DNA of 64,000 nucleotides, taken from the NCBI RefSeq assembly GCF_030272615.1, contig NC_081415.1, positions 233,623,303 to 233,687,302 of the forward strand. The letters run 5' to 3'. The notes below the pieces were generated by a model. The model saw nothing but the letters and a program-made list of their open reading frames with translations, was not told the origin of the DNA and did not search any database. The first letter of the stretch is position 1. Each line of letters starts with the position of its first letter. Below are positions 23,151 to 35,338 of the stretch, one piece after another. Made by a program: the position numbers and the translations under genes. The stretch comes from Cryptomeria japonica (lineage: Eukaryota; Streptophyta; Pinopsida; Cupressales; Cupressaceae).

Positions 23151-23800
23151 ATCTCCCACTTGACGGAGACTTTAAATAAAACAATATCATATCATAGCTT
23201 AGGTCGCAAGGCCCATTGAACCAACACACCATCTAAACTTCTCTATTGTCAATGATTTTCCAATGCGTCAAAAACATTAATCATTTGAAGTGTCTACCAT
23301 ATCTAACTTTACCTTTCCATTTTCTACCATATCATGAACAAAATGAAACTACACATCAGTGTGCTTTGTTTTTGCATGGAAAGTAGGATTCTTTGCCATG
23401 CAAATGACACTCTGGCTATCACATCAGAGAGTGATCTTCCTAGCATCAAAACTAATGAAAAAACACAATCTCTTAAGCCAAATGGCTTCTTTTCAAGCAT
23501 GAGTAGTTGTCATGTACTCTACTTCAATGGTGGACAAAACAACCACAACATGTTGCTTGCTCATCCAACTTATTGCACCACAAACATTGTGAACACACAT
23601 ATCCACTGGTGAATATCCTATTGCCAATGTCGCTCACCCAATTAGAGTCCATGTATCCACAGATACTCAAGGAATTCCAAGGTCTAGTAGGATTACCATG
23701 TAAATATAGGGAATACTTAAAAGTACCTAACAAATATTTGAATGAAGTAATCGGTTTTCCACAATCCACTATGCTCCTTTCTATTCTTTCGAGATTCAAT
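23151..23800 (-). pseudogene. Ty1-copia RNase H remnant
   Basis: The minus strand shows LLGTFKYSLYLHG, then GYMDSNWVSDIGNRIFTSGY, the RNase H segment that follows copia reverse transcriptase (normally D-[AS]-D-W...D...R-[KR]-S-T-[ST]-G-Y). Broken frames further along still give CHLHGKESYFPCKNKAH and RYGRHF, matching the end of copia pol. A polypurine stretch and LTR start follow at 23,150. Stops and shifts are numerous, and no reverse transcriptase is present upstream. Confidence 0.75.
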
Positions 23801-24438
23801 TGTGTTTTTTATTTTTTTGCATTAAAAAAATATAAACGCAATAGAATCCAGAAAGAACAAACAAGAAATATTTGAATACTCTCTTCATTGCATCTCAATG
23901 CACCCATCCAAGATTATCCATAAATAAACTAACTACTCCCACAACTAGTGCAATGTATGGCCTCATACAAACCATAGCATACATTAGTGCAATGTATGGC
24001 CTATTTGTGCTTTAGTCTTTGTTTCACTTCAATCCCATTCTTGACCATCATGGTTATTTTCTAATAGATTCAATACACTTTTTGTTATATGTATCTTAAT
24101 ATAACTTTAGCATACTAAAGATAATACTAAAGCTAAATTTACTAAAACATAAAAAAATTAATTTTAAATTATAAGTATAAGAAAGTAGTGAAATATAAGG
24201 GTGGGTGCAAGAAGTATTAGTAATTGAAGAGGAAAATATTAGAGGGAATGTTAATACCCTTGGGATTTATAGCTTTACAAAAATTTCAGTATTTGTTTTA
24301 TAATCAACTTGACGGGAAGTTCCTACTTGATATGAATTGTGGTTTTCTATTTTTATTGTATAAGATGGTATTTGGGAGAAGGTGTAATTATTACTACTAA
24401 AATTGTAGTTGGAATGATCCATGTGAGAGATTCTCGTC

Positions 24439-24543
24439 ATGTTTATGTTTATGTTTATGTTTATGTTTATGTTTATGTTTATGTTTATGTTTATGTTTAT
24501 GTTTATGTTTATGTTTATGTTTATGTTTATGTTTATGTTTATG
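24439..24543. repeat. (ATGTTT)n hexanucleotide microsatellite
   Basis: About 17 nearly perfect units. It forces open frames on both strands (repeating V-Y on plus, N-I on minus), which explains the overlapping ORFs there. Confidence 0.97.
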
Positions 24544-24599
24544 AAAATAAAACACACATAGACAAACAAGGGATATGAAAAGTATACCTAGTTAAAAAT

Positions 24600-25640
24600 G
24601 GAAGCAACTCAAGTAGTAAATAAATGAGTGAGGCTTGAAAATTCAATAGTGTGGCTTCCTTCTCATTAAGAAAGAATAATGGAAATGAATAATTAATTTA
24701 ATTTATTGATGTATTATTGTGTTGATGTGGGGAATTTGTTTACAAGTTTGTGAGGTATCCATCATAAATATCATCTTGAAGTGGCTAGTGACTTCATTAT
24801 GACGTCTTGTTTTGAAATGGTGTGCAACATGTCAAGAAAATGAATAAAGTATTTAGAGGGCCTCTCTTAGCCTCCTTAGATATTTCTTGGGATGAGAAAA
24901 TGAACGAACCCAATAGTAACTAAAAAGGGAATGAGTGGTGAAAGTAAATGTGTTGGTGTCTAAGAATTGGGAGATGAAAATTAACAATATTGATTTCATG
25001 CTAGTATTGATGAACCACAAAGAACTAATTATGTACACTAATCTTGCATAATCCTTCTACAACTAGAAAATAGAACATAGAAAATATCATCCTACTACTC
25101 CATAGTGTTATTTTATATAAGTAAGCATGTACATTTCCTATTGAGAATCATGAAATGAGAGAAATTATTTATATTTGCCTTATTCTTTAAAAAAATATGG
25201 GTTAAATTAAACAAACTTTGTTTAATGTCTTTAGTCTTAGGATGATGTGATCCAATAATGTTTTGATTTATGCACTAAATTATTTTTGTATATTAAAATC
25301 TAGATTATTTTAGTTGATTTATAGATTATTTCTAGATGAATGAATTTATGTCATCAAATATAATATCCAAGCCCATAAACCAATAAAACATGTGCCACAT
25401 TGGCTCCTAGTGACTAGTGAAGAGATTGGCAACATGAGGATTTGAATTTTGAATTTTATTTTTTGGGACCAAAATCATGAGTACAGAAGTGACCTATGTT
25501 AACTTTGCAATCATATATATTATCCTAGATGAAGAAAAATAGGTTTAGGGATCATGAATGCAAATAAGGTTAAATATATTTTTGTGAACTTGAATTCCCA
25601 AAATGCCAAAATACAAGAAATAGTATAACTAGGAGGCCAA
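24600..25640. other. AT-rich intergenic sequence
   Basis: No coding or repeat feature was recognised. Confidence 0.4.
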
Positions 25641-25669
25641 AAATTTGTTGGCAATATGAGGAAAGCATT

Positions 25670-25890
25670 TAACCAAATCGGGGGCCCATTTTGGTTCTCA
25701 TTAGTCGCTAGAAAATGAGTGGAGAAATGAAATCGCAGGGTATATAAAAAAAATTGCTTTCACATAATGGGGACCTATTTATAAAATAATGGGGCCTCAT
25801 TTAGAAAATAGTGAGGCCCTATTATGTTTCTAAATGGGGCCCTATTATTTTTTTCAGCTCAGGTGCCCAAAGCATAACAAGGCCCCATTT
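25670..25890. repeat. Degenerate repeats of aatggggcc
   Basis: The words aatggggacct, aatggggcctcattt, tagtgaggcccta, aaatggggccctatta and aaggccccatttc recur within 220 bases. No function is suggested. Confidence 0.45.
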
Positions 25891-25924
25891 CAAGTTGTGC
25901 TCTTCCCAACGCATGCGCTTCCCC

Positions 25925-26306
25925 CTAATTGGCACTCAACTTTGTGCACTTACCCATATCACCAAGAATTTTCCAAATTTGAGTTGTAGTTTTCTCCTCA
26001 TGAACATTCAAGAGCACAAAGTCAACTAGATAGAGTCTTATTAGATCCTTATATTTTTTATCCATTGTATCCCAAACATCTTTCCCTATGGCTTGAGGCT
26101 TAGATCTAGCTATCACAACCCACAAGTCTCATTAAACAAGAATGACCTCTATTTTGAAGTTTCTCTATTCTTCTATATGTGCTTTCCATCATAGGTCTGC
26201 AATGAGGTTAAGAAAATTCTACATACAAAAAATCCCATTGAAAAAGTTCTACACAAAAAACCCTACAACGCACCAAGGATAAAAAAGTTGGTCAAGCTCT
26301 AATACC
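25925..26306 (-). pseudogene. Copia gag (UBN2-type) fragment with primer site
   Basis: The minus frame reads WVVIARSKPQAIGKDVWDTM, then KKYKDLIRLYLVDFVLLNVH and EEKTTTQIWKILGDM, the A-x-x-x-I-x-L-x-L-x-D-x-x-L...W-x-x-L-x-x pattern of Ty1-copia gag. A primer site (minus TGGTATTAGAGC, 26,295-26,306) lies about 180 bases upstream in the correct order. The frame ends in stops on both sides. Confidence 0.7.
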
Positions 26307-26310
26307 AATT

Positions 26311-27540
26311 GAAAGGAAAGAAGGGGAGTGGAAACAACCTTACTAATTCAAATCCCCTAGGAGAGTGAATGCAGATTTCTTTGGAAATCCCTAAACAACA
26401 TTACAAATAAAAAGAAAGAACAAACAAGTAAACTTTAGATTTACACGTTAACACTTAACACATAAACACGGATATTTACCATGGAAAACCATTTCAAGAA
26501 AAACCCACTGCACTAAAGCATAGATCAATTGTATTATAGTAAAAAATTATTTATACAGAGTATGCTCTAGAAATCTAGAATAATTTCAGCAGCATAAAGA
26601 CTTCTCAATCAACAATGCATCATACAACTCTTCTATCAACACTTGTATTCATAAAGCTTACAATACACAAAGTAACAACTTTTCAAATGTGTCCACATTC
26701 AATGTATTTTCAACATGTAATTAGAAACTCCCATTTTTGCATAACTCTTACCATAGGGTAAAAGTACAAAGTTGTGTCACACTTGAATTTTGAAATGTTG
26801 TAAACTAATAAAATTTATATTCTTTTGTCTATTTTATGTTTGTAATTTTATCAAAAATTTAAAAAATTATTTGATGCTCATAAAATGTTGAAATTGAAGT
26901 TACACAAGCCACCACATTCAATTTATTTTTCAACATGTAATTAGAAACTCCCCTTTTTGCATAAGTCTTAGCATAAATAATATATTATTTAATCATCATG
27001 TACAAAACTGAGTAGTTGAGTAACCATTCAAAGAATAAATTGAGCCCTACCTTTCTAACCTAGTATAGACATCACTATTCAAATGAACACTTAATCAAGT
27101 TGGGGTACTTGGAGACAGACTAGTATGGATAGACTAATTTTAAAAAATAGAAGACTGGAGTATTTGGAGATGCCAAAGTTTTTTAATATAATTAATAATT
27201 TCTCAAAAATATCATGATAGAGAACCTTGAAAATAAGAACAATGATAAATTTTAACATTAAATTTAAAATTGAAATTAAATTTTCTTATAATACTGATAC
27301 CATAGCCAGTCTAAATGATTTAGTAAAAGTAAGGTAATATAGGTGTTGAGCAGAGTCAATATTATTGAATAAATACTAAAGACAATTTCTCTTTAGATCA
27401 TTACAATCATAAGAAATCAGTGATACAACTATTTATGTCCCTTTCAAAAACTCTACACTGTTAGTAAATCTGATTATTATAACTTTGCATAGATTTTTAT
27501 CTTTCTGTTACACAATTTCCTTATTAATAAATTTACTTTG
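26311..27540 (-). other. Probable LTR region of the gag remnant plus AT-rich spacer
   Basis: The segment next to the primer site should be the 5' LTR of the minus-strand remnant, but I could not find its other end. A direct repeat of about 70 bp (caacatgtaattagaaactc at 26,712 and 26,932) lies inside. Confidence 0.35.
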
Positions 27541-27624
27541 TTGCAGGCTTATTTTATTTATTTGCCATGTCTCTGGCTCTCAGACGCGTCTACGGGTCTC
27601 TTGATAACTATGTTATATAAAAAT

Positions 27625-28005
27625 TGAACTCAGGTTTTCTCAATGTGAAACCATGTTTATTTTTATGCGCGTGGCTTTACAATGGTAGCATATTAAAAGA
27701 CCATCTTCAGAAATATAACTTAGATTTCATCTTTTCATGTTTTTTCTTTGATTCATTTGGAAATGCTAATAGAATAAGAGATTATACATATAGAAACCAA
27801 GCCCAGGTTTTCTGAATGTGAGACCATATTTATTTTAACTGAATTGGTTTAATATTACAACTGTAGTATATTAAAGTAACTGAATTCTGCATGCCTTTAC
27901 AACTCATGTAGTATATTAAAGTACCGGCTTCAAGAAAATAGCTTAGATTTCGTGGGTTTTGAAACATCAATGAGCCTAGGTTTTCTCTTTGCTTGAGACA
28001 ACTTT
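27625..28005. repeat. Partial tandem repeats of about 165 bp
   Basis: caggttttctcaatgtgaaaccat, caggttttctgaatgtgagaccat and a third truncated copy near 27,975 precede similar sequence, including two copies of aacttagatttcat or gcttagatttcgt. Confidence 0.45.
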
Positions 28006-28194
28006 TTTTAAAGTTGAGTTCTATTTTTAACGTGTCATTGAAATAAGAATAAAAGACTAACCACAAAAAATGAGGTTGCTTCTTTTGGGTTTAAAGGGAA
28101 TTTGTGTTGTAGTCAAAGGATGGGGATTCTTGATTTGTCATATTATGATATATTGACTTTTTAGATTGCATTTCATATGTAGATGTTGAGACAT

Positions 28195-28295
28195 GGATCA
28201 GCTAGGACCTTCCATAGGCTGCTGGAGTGCTCCAATGAATTACTGGTCCCTTGGACCAGTCCATCGTCGGTCCAAATGTGGCTTATTTCCAACAG
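28195..28295 (-). repeat. tRNA-like SINE piece
   Basis: The minus strand has accagtaattcattggagca, then a central piece and tatggaaggtcctagctgat, the same D-arm to variable-loop order as the SINE at 20,888-20,945. It is isolated from the SAUR modules. Confidence 0.4.
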
Positions 28296-28299
28296 CAAT

Positions 28300-29375
28300 A
28301 ATAGATAACATAAAGAAACACTTAAAAACATATTTGTTTCATTGTGACATAAATTGCAATTTCTAGCTTATAAGTTAAAACATACAATGGGTGTTAGGGT
28401 TTTGTTCACTTTCTTTATTGATATGAGGATTGTTAGTGAGCTTGTTTAGGGCACTACCATTTTTTCTCATTGTATTGCTGGAACAACATTCTGAAGCAAT
28501 TCATTTGAAGTTAGTGATATCAAAGTAATTTTTTACCATGCTTACAATTTTTTATGATGATCAGATGGCATAATAAATTTTAGTGTGCATTCTTACAGTT
28601 TGTTAAGGGATTAAATAAACAGTATTGCTCAGCGCTCACTGAATGCAACAATATTATTGAAAAAATCATCAATGAAGATGGCTATAGAGACAGCCTCAAC
28701 AATTTCAGAGGATGATACTATGGTATCTGTTAATTTTCTTGGAAAAAGATTTGATCCTCCTTTTACTTTGAAATGTATTTGAATCTCAATGGTATAGTTC
28801 ACAGATTGTGCTGTTTGTTTAGACTATTTCGATAAAAAATCTGGAAAACAATTTTTTTTCATTATGATATATTATTGTAATCTTACAAACTAAAATCTTC
28901 CAATTTTATTTCATTATGGTTTATCTTCAGATTGATGTTTGATGCTGAAAGAAGATGCTTTTTTTTGGTTTAACTAATTGTTGTTTTTACTTATTCCAGG
29001 CGAATTTGTTGGATTGAATGTTTATTGATTTATAGTCCGCTTAACAATAAAACAAAACCTATCTGACACTCTGTTGCATGAAAAAAGCGTGCTAACTGCT
29101 AGCTTTAAATAGATTTGCATAATGTCAAAAATCGTTCGTTAGCACTGATTTTCTTTCTAATTTATCATCCAAATAAAACTGCAATATCTGTTAAGATCTC
29201 CAAAAGATTAAACCAATATAGAAATCGACAAAACAAATGAAACTATGCATTTCATGATTTAATTAGAAGGAGGAGTCTACCAGTACCGATAATAATCCCC
29301 ATTGTCATTATTTCTTTATTCTCATAGTCATGAAGAATAAAGAATTCCCAGAAAACAGATTACATATTACGGACT
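28300..29375. other. AT-rich sequence upstream of the TPD1-like gene
   Basis: No clear exon was recognised. A short open stretch near 28,662-28,730 (MKMAIETASTISEDDTM) ends at a GT and could be chance. Confidence 0.3.
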
Positions 29376-31298
29376 TTGAAAATCAAAATAGGAAATTCTT
29401 GGCTACGGAGCTTTGAATTTCTCTTTGTGCTACTCATTGTGAGAAATTTACATCCGATGGCCTTGGCTAAGAGCTCAGGTGAGTACATTGTTAATTTGCT
29501 TTTTAGGGTTTTTTCCCTGTTTAACAAATAATGAGAATTTTCCGGATTCAGCTGTAAATTTAATTGTTTCCTCTTATTTCTAACCATAATCACCAACAAA
29601 ATGATTCAAGATGGAGAGTACAGGAATTTTTTAATTATTCTTATTGCTTTATGGTGAGATAGAGATCTAATATTCATATGTGTGTTTTTTTGCTGATCTG
29701 TACAATCAGAAATTATCTTCTGCGTTAGACTGCTTACTTTTGAGTTTGAAAAATGTTTCAGATGTAGTTTGTCCTCATAAGAAAAAAGAAAAACAATATT
29801 TTTTATAAAATAATTTAAATGGTATTGAATTTCGGAGAAAATCTCGGTTCTTTCTGGATGTTTGTGTGAATAAGAAACTCTCTCTTTTATTTTAATGTAC
29901 ATGATCATTTAGAGGATAATCATAACCAATTTTCACTTTTATTGAAGATCTAACAGTTTTAGTTCTGTTCTTTAAGGGGTCAGTTGGGCAATGTACATTG
30001 TATCAGTTTCTATTTATTTTATGGGTTGTTCACTGTGTAATAAATCATTAGAGTTTTCTTCTCTACGTCTGTCAAATCAGAGGAACGGTTGGTATAAAAA
30101 AGTTAAGAATTTTTCTGGTTAGGAGACTGGGTTCAAATATCGTGCATGTGAATCATTATTGGGGTATTTGTGCATAAGTAGAAGATCAATTGTACAGAAG
30201 CAAATGGTTAATAAGACAATAGGTAAAATGTATCTTTTTAACCCTTGTGTGCATAATGAAACCCCACAAGGTTATATAAGAAACCAAAACAGTGGTTTTA
30301 AACACTTAAATCAAATATGATGACAAAAAAAAAATCATTAAAATCTGATATACCCTTTAGAAACTTAAGATGCACAAAGTTAACTATAATGACTAATGGT
30401 ACTCTTCCCTATCTATCAAACTAATATGTAATCTAACAATCAGAATATTGTACTGCATCTACAATTATCAATAATCACTGAAGAAATTTAGCAAAAACAA
30501 TTTAATCAAACAGATGAATCATTGTTTGATAGATTATTTGTTGTTTAATTTGGAAGGTATTGATTTTTGCTCAACTTTTTATGGATCAGTTAGGAGGTAA
30601 ACTTATCATCATCCATTTGTTTTGAGTTATTGACCTTCCTGTCCGAATTGTCCACCAGTCAATCTTCAGTTTGGACCTGGTTCATTTTCTAATGGCCTGA
30701 GTCACACTGTAGGTACTTGGGTATCATAGTTTGACCTCATTCTAGCGATTCTCTGAAATCATGTTAAACTTTTCACTCTTTTTTGGACTTCAATTCTCTT
30801 ACCCTTCAAGTCTAATAGTGCCCAGAAAAAAAGGATTTTTTATTTTAAAATGCACAAAATATTAACTCTCTCTTGCCCTACTATTTATGACTCCAAACAA
30901 CAAAACCAGCCTAAAATCTAAGCATAAATTTTTACAGGACAGCAATTGATGGGTTTATGTTGTATGTAGAAATTGATGGGTTTATGTTGTATGTGGCAAT
31001 AGCTGCAGAGTGTATAGCAGAGACCTCCATTAAAGTGAGTTGGAAGAACTTGGGTGATGATCAAACATTTCAAATAATGGTGGAAAATACCTGCAAACTG
31101 TGTGATGCCCAGAATGTTACTCTACATCTGAGTATGTTGGCACCGGGAATATTGAATCCAGTGAAGGAGGAAGTTGTTGTAAACAATGGTGAATCCATTC
31201 ATCCTGGACAAAAGCTGGAATTCACATATCATGTGAATTATTTGGCCAATATAGGCACTGCAATTTCAACAGCAGAATTTATCAACTGCGCTCATTAG
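29376..31298 (+). CDS. TPD1-like secreted protein, two exons (start codon uncertain)
   Basis: Exon 2 (31,009-31,298) is preceded by gctgcag and encodes ECIAETSIKVSWKNLGDDQ, then FQIMVENTCKLCDAQNVTLH, a VNNGESIHPGQ segment, and a last Cys (FINCAH, stop). This fits the TPD1 (TAPETUM DETERMINANT 1) family: an N-terminal Cys, N-x-C-x-x-C followed by a V-x-L strand, VNNG, and a final Cys. TPD1 proteins are small secreted ligands; Arabidopsis TPD1 acts through EMS1 in anther cell fate. Exon 1 (29,376-29,478) encodes a signal-peptide-like FEFLFVLLIVRNLHPMALAKSS and ends in AG/GTGAGT. The two exons join in phase (G plus AG TGT), placing the first Cys just after the predicted cleavage site. The frame opens with TTG, not ATG. 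An ATG at 29,330 is one base out of frame. So the gene may be newly dead, use an upstream exon, or contain a sequence error. Mature length is near 100 residues. Confidence 0.6.
29479..31008 (+). other. Intron of the TPD1-like gene
   Basis: 1530 bases, AT-rich, with a GTGAGT donor and an AGCTGCAG acceptor. An alternative acceptor (ttttacag, ending near 30,938) lies 70 bases earlier. A 27-bp tandem duplication (30,944-30,997) sits just before the chosen acceptor. Confidence 0.55.
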
Positions 31299-31299
31299 G

Positions 31300-32190
31300 G
31301 CCTTCAATTCATAAGCTAAGCAATGTTTGTTAAAATAATAATAAAATATTTTATAGAAGTGTTTTTTTCCAAATTTAATTAATAAACTATATTAAATTAT
31401 CATGTTGTGGAACTATTACATCATTTGAATTGAATTTGTAGATGTAAACATTAACTGATTTTTATTTTAGTTTTTATATTTAAGAATTGTTAATAAATAA
31501 AAATGTTTTTACATAAGTTACAGATAAAGAAATTAAATTATAAATATTGAGAATTTAATTTAGGATAATGAGTTGGGATTTATAAGAGATGTTTAGTTCT
31601 AGATTTGATATATGTAAAAAATGATATGTTTATCATATACTTTTGAACAAAAAAATTACTTTTTACTACTATAATTCATTTCCATGACTTCAAAATTGAC
31701 CTACATGAGTGTGCAATTGAAACTTGCAACTCTTAAATGACTAATTCAATTAATTATGGAAAGAACCATTGACATCACAACATAAAAATAGGTAAACATA
31801 GAATCATAGTTTTAAATTTATTTTCATGAAGTAAAACTTCATATTAAGTTTCTTAAATATGAATTAGCATATTTGATATTAAATAGAAAAATAATTTTAG
31901 CTATTTCTTATTTTAGTATTTTCTATTATCTACATGCAAAGAAGCTCCAATAATAACATAAATGTAACCTTAGCTATGCTACTCAATACTTATATTGCAA
32001 TAATAAAAAGACAAGTACTCCCACTAGGTGGTGCTTGTTTCATATATATATATATTAATTTCATGGCCTATCAATGTTATGTTACTATTAGAATTCAATT
32101 GTGTTTTTAGAAGTTCATTTTAATGAAAATTGATATAACTTATGTTCCATATATATTCATTTTAAGGCTTCATATAGGTAATGGAAAACT
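31300..32190. other. AT-rich intergenic sequence
   Basis: No gene or repeat family was recognised apart from a short (TA)n run near 32,045. Confidence 0.4.
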
Positions 32191-32199
32191 CTTTCTAAG

Positions 32200-33010
32200 C
32201 TCCATATCATTTTGTAGCTCCTAAAATTGCACCCTTTGCAATTTTGACCGTATTTGGGGCCCTCACCTTAATGCTTTCATCCTCATGCTTGATCGGGACT
32301 TATTTGTGCCTCTGCCATGCAATAAACATCATATTATAACATTGTGCCTTGTTGGGACCCCTTAACCCTGGCCCAATTTGGGGTAGGACCAGGGCGTGGC
32401 GTCTTGGTCCTCACTGGGACCATGGCAACCAAGGCGTGGCACCTTGGTCCTCACTGGGACCATGGTGCCACGCCATGGTCCTCCTTAATTGGGGACCAAT
32501 TTGAACAATAGGCCTTATCCAAATTTTGAGCGGGAATTGCTTCTCCATGTCGGCCTATGTCGAAAATTAATATGTTTGACGACAGGCAAGTATATAAGGA
32601 GGTCTTCCCCTCTCATTTGGACATAGGGTGATAAGGTGATGATGAGGCATAAAGGCGAATACAATCATAAGGCAAGGAGAACTCCATTCAAGCATTCAAA
32701 CATTGAAGCATTCATCATCAAGTATTTATAGAGGTCTTCAAGGCTGCATATTCTTCATCTATCCATTACAGAGCAACTTTACATCATTTATTTGCAAGCA
32801 TGTGTGTGTGTTAGGGTTTTTTCATATTCATGACATTTCATACAACATAAGTCATTACAAAGAATCATCATCAATCATTGTAGATCTGAGGTATACATTT
32901 CCATTATTTATTTCAAGCATTTGCAGTATTTTATTCAAAGTTGATTCTCCAACCAAGGTTTGACTTAGGTAAGCCCCTATTCCCAACCTTTTTACCCTTC
33001 TTTATGTGTG
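32200..33010 (+). mobile_element. LTR-like promoter region of a decayed retroelement
   Basis: A relatively GC-rich island in AT-rich surroundings. It has a 40-bp tandem duplication (32,393 and 32,433, both starting ggcgtggc and containing ttggtcctcactgggacc), a palindromic piece ggtgccacgccatgg, and a TATA box (tatataagg, 32,591-32,599) followed by a leader. This layout is typical of plant Ty3/gypsy LTRs. The exact LTR ends were not found. Confidence 0.45.
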
Positions 33011-35338
33011 TAGGAAACAAGTATGTAGTTGTACTTCTGGAAATAAGCTTCAGACACAGAGATGAAAAAAACCTTTTTAGTGTGTAGAAAATTCAAAGGA
33101 CCGTGTTGTTGTGCCACAGTCCCTACTTTTTGGGGGCCATTTTTGCAGGGTAGATCCAAATTGGCTTATATTACTCAAATCTAGGTACACGAAAAAAATC
33201 CCAAACCTGTAGCTTAGTATTTTCTTAGTTTTGTCTTCAATTTCAATTCTTTACCCTCAATTAGCATCTCAACATATAAAAGAGGGAAAAACGCATCATA
33301 ATCAATCAATTCACTTAGTATTCATTCCTTATTTGATTTGTGATTGAATCCAATGGATTCCTCCCCTCTTTTGAATGTAAAGAAATTCCTCCTTGCCAAG
33401 CAAAAATTGATTTGGTGATTTCTCCTTCTATGTTGCAAATTTCCAAATCAAATTTTCCCCTTTACATTTTGTTTTTGATTACGAGTAAACAGGTTTTGAG
33501 GGGACCAGAAACCTCATACAATAGGTTTTGAGGGGACCTGAAACCCCACAGAAGGGACCCGAAAACCCTCATATTTTAAAAGGATTTGGAACCCACAGTA
33601 CAAGGCTGCTAAAAAAAAGGAACATCAGCATACTAGCAGCCACACCATAAACTGGACATAAAATCATCCCTAACACATAAACCAGGGTTTTACAAGGCTC
33701 CCTTAACTTACAAATGTTTCCATGGGTGTATCTAGGCACCCATCACCTTCAACAACACCAGATTACAATAGATCAACATATACTCACAATCTGGACTGAT
33801 GGGGTTTTGAAAGGCTCCCCTAACCTTCATTATGAGTTTTAAACTAGCTCTCAAAACCAACAAAAAAGGGTTTTCCCAGGATCCCTTAACTTGTAACAAA
33901 GTATTCAGCCTACCAGTAGCACAACAACCCCTTAACCAAAAACCACAACTGGACAGACTAGGCCCTTTAAAATTGCAAGCATCCAGCTTGCCTGTGGGAA
34001 GAACAAGGCTCCCACAACCAGCACACACGAAAAAGAAAAAAATTATGAAAGCACTAGCAGCAAACAGCCTACTTGTGGGTTTTACCAACCTCCCACAACC
34101 TACAACTGAAAAACCAACCAACTGATTCCAAACAAAACCAGGAGGGATTTGAAAGGGTCCCTCAACCCACAAAAAAATCTAGGTAGTAGGGGCATAGAGG
34201 ACCCAAACCTTTCCATAAAGAAACACATGAGAAAAATGAAAGGCAGCTTCAACAAGGCCTCCTCACACCATCTCTCCTTTACATTTTGTTGAACCTAACT
34301 CCTTACACCATTAATTTTGATTTTTGTTTTAATATATGAGTGTATCCAATTAAAAACGCAAGTTTTCATTTACAAGTTTGATTTTCTTACAAATTTTAAA
34401 AATTTAGAGGTTAGTTCACTAAAACCCTAATTTTTAAATTTCAAAATTGAGTTTGTGAATAGCTTAATTGGGTTAATTATTTCATATCTGAGTACTTCTC
34501 CAATTTCAAAAATTAATTGGTTAATTTCAAAAACCTTAATTTTAAAAATTGACCTTGTGGGTTGTTTAAATTTTTAATTTCACACTTTAAATTTGGTTGT
34601 TAATTTCAATTACAATTCAAAATTATTTCCCAATTTTTCAATTACCAAATTTTAATCCTAGATAGAATTTTAAAATTAAGAGGCTCTTTTTACAAGGCCT
34701 TAATTTTAGAACTAATTTTCTTGTAGATAACTTTATATTTAAATTTAAAAATTAAGAGGTTATTTAGCAAAGCCCTAGTTTTAAATTTAAATTTTTATCG
34801 GGTAAATTCAAATCTTCTAGTGGGTAATTTTAAATTTAAATTAAGGGGTTATTTTCAAAGTCCTAATTTAAATTTCCTAAGAGGTTGCATAATTTTTTAA
34901 AAATTGAATAATCATTTTTCCAAAATTTGGCATTATTCAATTATTTTGCAAATTCTAATTTTCAAATCTCAAGTTTCAAATTTTCATTTCACATTTTTCA
35001 AAATTTAAATCTAAAAAAAAAAAAAATCAAATTTGAATCTCACCAATTTACATAAATTAAGTGGTTTTATTTATAAAATATTAATTCATTTCAATGAATT
35101 TGCTTGGACTTAAATTTCAATATTCATCATGGCAATTAATGGATTTGATCTATTTGCTATTTCACATATGATTACATTTCTTTTTACGTGCACTTTTAAT
35201 AATCATGTGTTGGATAATGGATTCTTCCACTTCATGTTACTTCTTTTCATTCATAGCACTTGGACATATTGCATTTTTTCGGATTTCCAAGTTGATTCAC
35301 TTTCATAAATTAGATCTCAAAGCTTTCATTTATCATGT
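33010..35338 (+). other. Degenerate leader of the gypsy-like remnant
   Basis: No intact frame. 33,480-33,590 repeats ggttttgaggggacc three times with drift. 33,650-34,260 has several copies of aggctccc and ccacaacc words. 34,300-35,100 is very AT-rich, with aatttaaattt runs. The minus ORF at 33,732-34,172 has no recognisable features and is probably chance. Confidence 0.35.

Noticed and set aside
23334-23875. Plus-strand ORFs of 92 and 122 codons
   Set aside because: Shadows of the minus-strand copia RNase H remnant.
27860-28080. Possible tRNA or microRNA hairpin
   Set aside because: No cloverleaf or long near-perfect stem was found on inspection.
33732-34172. Minus-strand ORF of 146 codons, apparently hydrophobic
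   Set aside because: Antisense to the degenerate leader of a gypsy-like remnant; composition explained by ccacaacc-type repeats.
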